From positions 3,510 to 26,706 of the forward strand of contig MTSL01000192.1 in assembly GCA_002794465.1 (NCBI GenBank): a DNA stretch of 23,197 bases, written 5' to 3'. The DNA comes from Paramicrosporidium saccamoebae (Eukaryota; Rozellomycota). Each line of letters opens with the position of its first letter. Positions within the stretch are counted from its first letter, which is position 1. The position numbers and the translations under genes are program-made. Under the pieces are notes generated by a model that saw nothing but the letters and a program-made list of their open reading frames with translations, did no database searches and was not told where the DNA came from. Below are positions 16,786 through 23,197 of the stretch, one piece after another.

Positions 16786-17548
16786 TTAAATCTGTTGATA
16801 TCCTCCGGAAGAGCCAAAGAGACGAGCACGGATATTATTAAAGAGTTCGGCAAAGAAATCGAGAATGTCCAACATTAGTCCACTGTGAGGGACGGCCTCC
16901 TTTCCACTCTTCCCCTTCACAGCGACATTGAAGATGGTTCCACACACCAAATACAAGATCAGTCCAACGAAAACCATCCAGAAGAACGATATTGCCGTAC
17001 TCGTTTTCGTTGACACTGGACACGCAGCTCGCGTTTTCCAGATCAGGGCGTATTTTGATCCGTCGGAAGCAGGCTCTATCGGCCCTGTTTCTTTTGATTT
17101 TGGATCACACTCAAAGCGCACCAGAGCAGTAAAAGGAAACCCATTCATATCAAAGGATCCCCGTGAGTACAATATCACCAGATCATCTACCATTAATAGG
17201 CGGCTCAAGGGTACTGCTGCTCGGGTTTCGGTAGAGCTCAATGGGGCTGCCAACATTTGCGCGGCCAAGCTCTGGCTTGGTTGGATCCATGACGCACATA
17301 TAGGAGCCGTGGGGGCATGCGTCATTGTAATAAGTTATCGGGCCACACGGGTTGTAAAGAAGCGGGTTTCGAGACCCCACTTTCCATTCTCTGCACTGAG
17401 AACTGGGCCCGATGGCTTACTGATTGAGAGCAGATAGATCGTAACGGTAGCCGTCCACTTCAATGTTGGAACACTGGAAGGGAGGATTCACGCTCACGGC
17501 AGAGACTCCGCACGCCGCGACTGCCAACAGTTGCATATGCACTCGCAT
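16786..17548 (-). CDS. ATG27: ATG27-like MRH-domain membrane receptor
   Basis: Exons 17548-17421, 17390-17215 and 17186-16786 around introns of 30 and 28 nt give 234 residues (yeast Atg27 has 271). A signal peptide (MRVHMQLLAVAACGVSAVS) leads into a mannose-6-phosphate-receptor homology domain: FQCSNIEVDGYRYDLSAL, LLYNPCGPITYYNDACP, DLVILYSRGS, TALVRFECDP and YALIWKTRAACP. One membrane span (FFWMVFVGLILYLVCGTIF) and a short cytosolic tail follow. The tail ends YQQI, a C-terminal YxxPhi sorting signal placed like the YSAV end of yeast Atg27, and contains a GKEAVPH...LDILDFF stretch that also recalls the cation-dependent mannose-6-phosphate receptor. Atg27 cycles between Golgi, endosome and vacuole and keeps Atg9 vesicles supplied. 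MRL1/M6PR is the alternative name. The acceptor of intron 1 (CAG) was chosen among three nearby AGs because it alone gives about 30 nt. Confidence 0.82.
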
Positions 17549-17562
17549 TAATGAAATATTGA

Positions 17563-17569
17563 CCAATCA
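17563..17569 (-). promoter_or_regulatory. TGATTGG (CCAAT-type) element before ATG27-like gene
   Basis: TGATTGG on the coding strand, 15-21 bp before the ATG. It is one of five copies in the same orientation just upstream of start codons in this window. Confidence 0.45.
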
Positions 17570-17630
17570 AAGCAGAGGGTACAAAGTGCTCCCTAAATAA
17601 ACAGTTTACTTTAGTCTAGCTACACACTAC

Positions 17631-18056
17631 TTACTGGGTGAGACACATGCACTTGGCCGGGTCGCCACTAGTGGCGTTGGTGGAGGTGACTAGTTGCTGC
17701 TCACCAGTCGCTGTGGTGACTGTAATGCACGGCTTGCCGTCATCCTTTGCAAGAGTAGACGGTTGTTGGGAAGGATTTGCGCCAGCTACTACCGCTGGAG
17801 CCTTAGTTGGGGCGTCTGCTACAATACTGTCCTTGGCCAATGACTGCGATTTTGGCGGCGATTGAGACTTGGACGGCGATGGCTGACTACCCGTTGCATT
17901 ATTCAATGGCGATGGATTGGCCTCTACTGTTTTGTTGACGGGTGCCGGACTGCTGGTGTCTGAACCTGTTGTGCCGGCACTGTCTGAAACTGACAGACTA
18001 GGCGAACCGGTTGAGGACGGTTTCTTCTTTCCTCCCTTTTTCTTGTTCTTGCTCAT
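17631..18056 (-). CDS. Hypothetical low-complexity basic/Ser-Pro-Thr-rich protein
   Basis: Intronless open frame of 141 residues, not recognised. It starts with a lysine-rich leader (MSKNKKKGGKKKPSS), continues as a Ser/Thr/Pro/Ala-rich, probably disordered stretch with a small internal repeat (KSQSPPKSQS), and ends with a more ordered-looking CITVTTATGEQQL... and a CMCLTQ terminus with two Cys. Such leaders occur in ribosome- or RNA-associated small proteins, but no family can be named. Support for it being real: the gap between ATG27 and PCYT2 would otherwise be about 570 bp, the start has a TATAAATA 49 bp upstream and a TGATTGG 33 bp upstream, and the frame is the only long one on that strand. 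Confidence 0.5.
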   Translation of the reverse strand: MSKNKKKGGKKKPSSTGSPSLSVSDSAGTTGSDTSSPAPVNKTVEANPSPLNNATGSQPSPSKSQSPPKSQSLAKDSIVADAPTKAPAVVAGANPSQQPSTLAKDDGKPCITVTTATGEQQLVTSTNATSGDPAKCMCLTQ

Positions 18057-18088
18057 CGTCCCCAAGTCAAGACAAGCCACACCACCAG

Positions 18089-18112
18089 CCAATCATCAAC
18101 AAACTATTTATA
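18089..18112 (-). promoter_or_regulatory. TATA box and TGATTGG element of the low-complexity gene
   Basis: On the minus strand TATAAATA (18112-18105) is followed by TGATTGG (18095-18089), 33-56 bp before the ATG at 18056. The same order, TATA-like then TGATTGG, occurs before the acetyltransferase gene. Confidence 0.5.
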
Positions 18113-18118
18113 AATTAT

Positions 18119-19238
18119 TCATGCCTCGAGTTTTGCCAAAGCGGCCAACTCTTTTGCCTGCTTCTTACGGTTACGCTCTTCATAAAGCTGGCGACGGTCG
18201 AGGATACGATCAATGATGGTCTGGGTGGTGAGGTGCGAGAAGCGGGTCTCGACTTCCTGATAAATGCCCAGCTCCTTGGGGAGGGCATAGGGATCGGCAT
18301 TGTTGGTGTCGGGCTCGGTAGTGGTTTTGCCATGCACGACAAGACTAATGTGGAAACTGCCCTTGAGGAGCTCCTGGTTGACGCTGTAGGGCGCACCAAT
18401 GATGACTTCGTCGACATACTTGCAGGCAAGCACACTTAGGGCGCGCTCATGCAGATTCATGATGGGGAAATTGGCGCCCTTAATCTTGTTAACGGTCTGG
18501 TCGTCATGGATTCCCACAAGCAAAAAGTCACCCATCTCCTTTGCCTTGCGGAGTATCTCAATATGGCCGGCATGGAACAAGTCAAAAGTTCCATCCACAT
18601 AGACTACCTTTTCATGGGCCTGTGGCTCCTTGGCATTGGAAAACTGCACAATACGACGGGAAGTGGGCAGGATGTGTGACACACTAGTATATGGACTCTT
18701 TGCATCGGCACCCGAGGAAAAGGTTCCGATGCGAGAACGCTTGGATTCAGGCATCTCCTCGGTGGTATGTTCGTGGTGCTCACGAGTCATCAACAACATA
18801 CGTCCCACCAACTCGGTGGTGGAGACGGAGGGTGTGCGCTTGCACTCTTTGAACCGTCCAGCATTCTTTACGGCCGCATAGGTGTCGTCGCCATCAGCGG
18901 TGGTGACAAGGTCGTCTCCGTGGACACAAAAGTCACACCCGTACTCGTCCAACAGGTCGAGCTGTGTCACATAAGGCGCTCCGCGCACAACCTCATCAAC
19001 CCACTTGCAGGCTTCAACAGCAACATAACGTTCCTCCTCCAGAGTCACCGGGACGCCCTTGTGCTTGGTAATTTCTGCATCAGAATGAACACCGACCACC
19101 AAATAGTCGCCCATCTCCTTGGCCTGGCGAAGGGCGTTGGCATGACCATAGTGCATCATGTCAAAGCAGCCGTCAAACCAAACTCTATGGGTTAGAGCGG
19201 AAATCACAGTACTTGGTGAGCTTTTTCGTTTCGGGCAT
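18119..19238 (-). CDS. PCYT2: Ethanolamine-phosphate cytidylyltransferase
   Basis: Exons 19238-19213 and 19184-18119 around a 28-nt intron give 363 residues (yeast Ect1 323, human 389). The tiny first exon supplies MPETKKLTK and splices to VWFDGCFDMMHYGHANALRQ. There are two cytidylyltransferase domains in tandem: the first with HYGH and a loop KHKGVPVTLEEERY, the second with VDGTFDLFHAGHIEILRKAK, NKIKG and IGAPY. The duplicated domain separates PCYT2/Ect1 from the single-domain choline enzyme. In this reading the first domain keeps both HxGH and a CKRTPSVSTTEL stretch (RTxGVSTT-like), while the second has RFSHLTTQTIIDRIL in that place. Reaction: CTP + phosphoethanolamine to CDP-ethanolamine (Kennedy pathway), using the CTP made by the neighbouring CTP synthase's product pool. 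It is divergent from BolA with 43 bp between starts. Confidence 0.96.
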
Positions 19239-19281
19239 TATTGGCAAAGACACTTTAATAACGGCGGCGGGTGTCCAGCCC

Positions 19282-19626
19282 ATGCTCGGTAATCTGTCTA
19301 GGTCATTCGTCAGAACCCTTTCCATTGCCACTATGGAGAATCGTCCCATGTACACCCGCATGATGCAGAAATTCAAGGAAGAGTTTCAACCCACAGTGTT
19401 GGAAGTATTGGACGAATCTACACAGCACGCAGAACATGCTGCAATGCGCGACTCTGGATATAATGAGACGCATTTCCGTATCCTCATTGTCTCTGAACAG
19501 TTTACGGGGAAAATGCCAGTGATGCGACATCGCATGGTCTACTCCCTTCTTGAGGACGAGTTCAAGAATGGACTGCATGCCGTCAACATTATCGCCAAGA
19601 CACCCACAGAGTACAATAAAGCATAG
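19282..19626 (+). CDS. BolA family protein, probably mitochondrial Bol1/Bol3 type
   Basis: Intronless. Started at ATG 19282 it has 114 residues: a presequence-like MLGNLSRSFVRTLSIATMEN, then the BolA fold with KFKEEFQPTVLEVLDES, the family core NETHFRILIVSEQFTGKMPV, MRHRMVYSLLEDEF (invariant His for cluster binding) and a last strand LHAVNIIAKTPTEY. Family role: with monothiol glutaredoxin-5 it inserts Fe-S clusters into lipoate synthase and other mitochondrial proteins. A longer frame from ATG 19213 would lie over PCYT2 exon 1 on the other strand, so the shorter, import-signal-bearing start is preferred. Its stop is 6 bp from the next convergent stop. Confidence 0.88.
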   Translation: MLGNLSRSFVRTLSIATMENRPMYTRMMQKFKEEFQPTVLEVLDESTQHAEHAAMRDSGYNETHFRILIVSEQFTGKMPVMRHRMVYSLLEDEFKNGLHAVNIIAKTPTEYNKA

Positions 19627-19632
19627 AAAGTT

Positions 19633-20115
19633 CTACGGGTTTATTGATGGAACTCCAAATGCGTCGTACAATGGTCCAAGATCGGGAGGACGCGGGTTCC
19701 TAAGAAGCGCAATGGTTGTCGTGAGAGTTTCCAAATTAGGACCGGCCAGCTCGAAATCTCTCTCGCATAGGGTGCGTCGATGTTGCAGCACCTCTCTTTC
19801 CCTTGTCAGTAATGCTCGCAGCCCCGTGTCGCCTGTCGCAGAATAGACTCTGTTTAATAATTTGTCGAGTGAGCCAATTGTCAAAGTCATATCGCAAGAT
19901 GCAGTATGTGCACGAAATTGTAGAGCAGCAGCTTTGTTCTCCACATCGAGCAAGTTGCACTCGTTTCTAATTAGCGCACCACTCCTCACTGACAAGAGTA
20001 GGCTGACATAGTTTTGGAATTCGCATAGCACAGTTGCAAAGTGAGCCTGCTGCTTCTCCAACAAGACCAATTCACCTTGTATTCTTCGCAGGGCTGATTG
20101 TGCTTCAACCGACAT
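19633..20115 (-). CDS. Helical protein, possibly Mediator subunit Med22
   Basis: Intronless, 160 residues. It is predicted mostly helical: an N-terminal amphipathic helix (SALRRIQGELVLLEKQQAHF), a second helix over residues 50-90 (FRAHTASCDMTLTIGSLDKL) and a third over 98-135. A Pro-rich end (NPRPPDLGPLYDAFGVPS) follows. The order of a helix, an RAxxxxxxxxxLxxLxxxLK-like segment and an RExxxLxxxxxxCxRDFE-like segment recalls Med22 (human: RAANIVRAGESLMKLVSDLK, from memory), but the match is weak. No other family was recognised. It converges on BolA with 6 bp between stops and runs tail-to-head behind USP5. Confidence 0.6.
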   Translation of the reverse strand: MSVEAQSALRRIQGELVLLEKQQAHFATVLCEFQNYVSLLLSVRSGALIRNECNLLDVENKAAALQFRAHTASCDMTLTIGSLDKLLNRVYSATGDTGLRALLTREREVLQHRRTLCERDFELAGPNLETLTTTIALLRNPRPPDLGPLYDAFGVPSINP

Positions 20116-20181
20116 GTCTATACTGAATCAAAGATGTAGATAAGAGTCTGTGCTTCCAACCCCACCACAAGTATTAATTTA

Positions 20182-22435
20182 TTATTTTTGTCGCTGGTAA
20201 ATGTAAACATAGGCTTTTTCGGCTGCAGTGGCGGGTGGTTGTGGGTCAGCAACAACAACACGTTCGTCATTGAACATTATCCAGCGCCCAGTAGTGTCTT
20301 TGACGTGGGCAATATAGTGGCCACAATGGACTGACGGTCCCTTGTGCGATATAAATGCCACCAGATTATAGTTCGTCGATTTCGTCGAGTTTGTCGTTTC
20401 TGTCGAGCCTGCCGGGTTGGCAATCTCTTCTGATTTGTCTGGATGCGAGAGGATCCAGTCGAATGCGCGCTCCATGTCGCCTCCAGTTTCCTTTAATGCC
20501 AATGTTGCCTTTTCTTTGGTAAATCCGGCGTCAATGAGCATTTGGATTGATTCTTGAGACACGACAGGTTCTCGAGAATTATTAGACTCTTCCTCCACCA
20601 CATCATCCATATGTTCAAAGATCCAGTTCAGGGCAGCTTCGGATCCACTATTTCCAGTCTCAATAATGGCCTTTTTGCATTTGGCGAGGGGGAAGCCCAT
20701 TCCAGTCAATTCCATCAACACGGCCTCGTCCACACTGGGTTCTTCCTCAACGGCTGCATCCATGGCGACTCCAATGAACGGGGAAATGTCAAGATTGGTA
20801 AATGGCACCATTACTGACATGTCAATCTTTTGAGGAACCCAATTCCTCATGACATAGCGACTCAGCGACATTGCGAGGTACTCGGGCGCATTGGTCATTT
20901 TGATGCATTTATGCTTCTCATTGGCACCACATTTGCTGCACTTTGCCTCGACAGAATCAGGTGAAAATGTCTTTTCCAAAAACTGAGTGAGATGCAGCTG
21001 ATCAGACACAGTCACATTGTCATCAGACGAGGCGAGCACATTGCTGAGTTGAAGCGACAACATGGTGGACTTTGAATGCTGGAAACGGGTATCACCACAG
21101 GATGCACACGCCAGCTCCTGTTGTTGTCCGAATGTAAAGGGAGCGACTAGGGCTTGGGCATTCTCAGGATCACTCCTTTGGATAACCTTGAACAAGTAGG
21201 AAAGAAACTCGGAGGCGTCTTGTTGGCGTGCAGTCGAAAATTCGGCATGTCCACTGGCCGTGACCGATTTAAACATCCATGGCGAGATGACGTGTCTTTC
21301 TCCGTTCCACAATCCGGTGCTCAGCTTTGATGCTTGACAGACAAAACACGACGAGCAATCTCTCTGGCATTTGTTAAAGTGCTCCACAGCATTGTCAAAG
21401 TACTTTTGCCGGAATGTCTCTAGAAGGAAAAGCGATTGGACGGAAGAGGAAATGTAACAAGAATTCCCAAGATTCTTCAATCCAGTCAGGCCTGCTCCAT
21501 GGACGGCCTCTAACTGTTTCCCATCATCGGTAACCATGGAAAAGTCAAATTTCATATTCTGCTCCAACTGCAACTCAGCCATTGTGCGCTCCGTCTTTTC
21601 CATGCCGGCAAGATCGATCCCAAAGGTGGACAAATGTTCAGATAGCTTTGGGTCGACACGCATTTCGCTGCAAATGTAGCAATGCACGTCAGCGCTTCCC
21701 TCGGGTGAAATTGTGCCCAGTTTCACAGCAACAGGATGTCGAGTTGCATCAAAGTGGCTGGCTCCGTGTCCGTTTCCTCCAGTTCCGTCGTATTGTTTGC
21801 GACCACAGCCGATGGATCCACAGGTGAGACATATCCACAGATTGTCTTTCATGTCACATTCGCTGCACTGGTCTCTTATTCCCAATTTGGTGACCAGGCC
21901 AGTCTCCTGCGTCAGGCTCTTGGTATGATCACAAGGAACAGCCTCTTCTTGCCATGCCTGCACATTAATTTTCTTTTGTGCTGAGATCGAAGAAATAATG
22001 GCCTTGACCACCGCCTCGGCAGCGGCGATCTCTTCGGAATCCTTTTCCCATTCAGTGGAACAGGCAACACATCGTACCGTACAACTCCAATCGTACTCCG
22101 GCTCCCTCTCTGGTACAATTTCCAGTTTCTGGAGTTTGCTTGGCTGCTGATCAGCGTCCCTGCCACTTTTCACGCGTCGCTTCAAGTTCATCACAAGGGC
22201 GTGGCTGGTCTTCCGGTAATGTCTCTGAGAATGGTTAGGCGTGTTTCGTCCAGTACATCCACCATTAAAGCAAGACAGACAGACGTCAAGCCCACTTTCA
22301 TCATCCTAGCTAATGAGACCAAATAGTCAGCGTTACGGGAGAGGCGTAGCAGAGTGTGCATTCCTCCTTGTACACTTTGGAAAAGGTCGAGGGTGGAACC
22401 AGCTTGCCAAGTTGATTCACATGAAGACATGACAT
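20182..22435 (-). CDS. UBP14: Ubiquitin C-terminal hydrolase USP5/UBP14 (isopeptidase T)
   Basis: Exons 22435-22337 and 22305-20182 around a 31-nt intron give 740 residues (yeast 781, human 858). The splice completes the N-terminal variant zinc finger: KVYKEECTLCYASP|DDESGLDVCLSCFN and NHSQRHYRKTSHALVMNLK. The true ZnF-UBP follows (about residues 180-255): CSECDMKDNLWICLTCGSIG, GGNGHGASHF and PVAVKLGTISPEG. The peptidase has catalytic Cys at about 316 (NLGNSCYISS) and the His box HKGPSVHCGHY. Two UBA domains lie between them (MELTGMGFPLAKCKKA; MLIDAGFTKEKATLAL). This layout is unique to USP5/13/Ubp14, which disassembles free polyubiquitin chains from the proximal end. The ZnF-UBP keeps all the Cys ligands. 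A misleading minus-strand frame (22469-22191) disappears once spliced. Confidence 0.97.
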
Positions 22436-22471
22436 GGACAAATGAATTCATGTTTTCTTTCCTGTCCATAA

Positions 22472-23197
22472 ATGGTTTTAAGCCGATGGACCCGTCTCGC
22501 GTTTAAAAGCAAGAGAATATTACCAGCGACTCTTGCATTTGCAACTGTGGCATGTCTAGTACCTGCAACGGATACAAGTGTTCCAATGACTACTTTGTGA
22601 TTATGTAGATGAGCCCGAGTCCAAATTGAAATTTCCAGGCATTGTGAATCACAATAGCGGCGAGCGACACGTTTTAATGGGTGTTGCGTTGCGTAAAGTT
22701 ACCATCTTTGGCATCCACGCCTACGCTGCGGGTGTCTATTTTGCCGAATCTGCATTGCGCGGTATCAAAGACAAGGATGCTCTACTAAAAAAGAACCCCG
22801 CTTACACCATTCGATTGAGTATCTCCTAATATCAACCTAACTCTTTAGTCCCAGCAAGAGATACATCCTTGTCGCACATTAAAAGCGCGCTTGGACGGAG
22901 TTTGGAAGGACGAGTCACTGAAATGCCGAAAGAGGACCAATCTGTGCTACGACAAGACGTACAGACCTTTCTTGCATGTTTTCCAAATGCAAAGATCAAG
23001 ATGGGTGAATCGCTACTCATCTTTAAATCCTCTGATGGAAATGTCTACGTCTCTCGACCAGTACCTTTCCTTGTAATGCTTCTCATCTTAGGACAATAAT
23101 CCGATAAAAGTTGAAAGCAAATGGATCGGAAATACGCTTTTGAAGATTTATCTCGATTCATCTTCCAGCATTCCCAAGGTAAATTTGTACTATATTC
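22472..23197 (+). CDS. Mitochondrial chalcone-isomerase-fold protein, AIM18/AIM46-like (3' end cut)
   Basis: Exons 22472-22577, 22609-22818, 22849-23060 and 23092-23178 around introns of 31, 30 and 31 nt. A fourth intron starts at 23179 and runs off the window; 205 residues are visible. Exon 1 is an import signal followed by a membrane-anchor-like stretch (MVLSRWTRLAFKSKRILPAT, then LAFATVACLV). The chalcone-isomerase domain follows: NEPESKLKFPGI, LMGVALRKVTIFGIHAYAAG, TIRLIPARDTSLSHIKSALG, FLACFPNAKIKMGESLLIF and KVESKWIGNTLLKIYL. Yeast Aim18/Aim46 are inner-membrane proteins with this fold; they are usually non-enzymatic or fatty-acid-binding, and the plant enzyme's function should not be assumed. 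It faces USP5 with 36 bp between starts. It is the most intron-dense gene here. Confidence 0.87.

Noticed and set aside
19213-19281. Longer BolA N-terminus from ATG 19213
   Set aside because: It would be antisense to PCYT2 exon 1, whereas the ATG at 19282 gives a good import signal and leaves a 43-bp gap.
22191-22469. 92-residue minus-strand frame whose TGA overlaps a downstream ATG of USP5
   Set aside because: It looks like a separate small gene, but a 31-nt intron at 22336-22306 puts the same bases into the USP5 frame and yields an excellent variant zinc finger, so this frame is a by-product.

Overview
This is a 23.2-kb piece of a very compact nuclear eukaryotic genome. It holds 22 protein-coding genes and one tRNA gene, alternating on both strands, and nearly every gene is a recognisable single-copy housekeeping gene. 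Two genes run off the ends: ATG9 on the left and a chalcone-isomerase-like gene on the right. Splicing all models by homology gives 22 spliceosomal introns within the window, every one only 27-35 nt long (mean about 31), with 19 of 22 ending in TAG. The standard genetic code is used. Divergent start codons can be 27-43 bp apart and convergent stops 6 bp apart.

The organism is most likely a fungus or close fungal relative (inference). Points for this are an ATG27-type receptor, a 280-residue SWP1-type oligosaccharyltransferase subunit close to the yeast length, a Ptc1-type phosphatase and a Coq11-type reductase. The window also has FAAP24 and a WH2/acidic-tail actin regulator, which are missing from budding yeast. 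Tiny introns, extreme packing and retained mitochondrial proteins would fit an early-diverging, reduced lineage such as Rozellomycota or basal Microsporidia, but the sequence alone does not settle this.

Layout. 1-2636: ATG9 (-) and FAAP24 (+), back to back. 2637-5009: proline-rich WH2 protein (+), then EXO1 (-). 5144-6432: SWP1/ribophorin II and a minimal SAP30 (both -). 6558-8376: CTP synthase (+) ending in a 39-bp tandem repeat. 8405-10548: mitochondrial acetoacetyl-CoA thiolase (-) and NC2-beta (+) sharing a 418-bp divergent promoter. 10549-11047: empty. 11048-12548: Ptc1-type PP2C (-) and a bS21m-like mitoribosomal protein (+). 12752-15430: AFG1 ATPase (-), tRNA-Tyr (+), Esa1/Tip60 acetyltransferase (-). 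15644-16336: COQ11-like (+). 16337-16785: non-coding, with a 21-bp minisatellite. 16786-19238: ATG27-like receptor, a low-complexity protein and PCYT2 (all -). 19282-22435: BolA (+), a helical protein that may be Med22 (-), and USP5/UBP14 (-). 22472-end: mitochondrial chalcone-isomerase-fold protein (+).

Functional themes are autophagy membrane traffic (ATG9, ATG27), DNA repair (FAAP24, EXO1), chromatin and transcription (SAP30, NC2-beta, Esa1), lipid and nucleotide synthesis (PCYT2, CTP synthase, thiolase) and mitochondrial upkeep (AFG1, BolA, bS21m, COQ11-like, chalcone-isomerase-like). There is no operon logic. No mobile element, CRISPR array or foreign island was seen.
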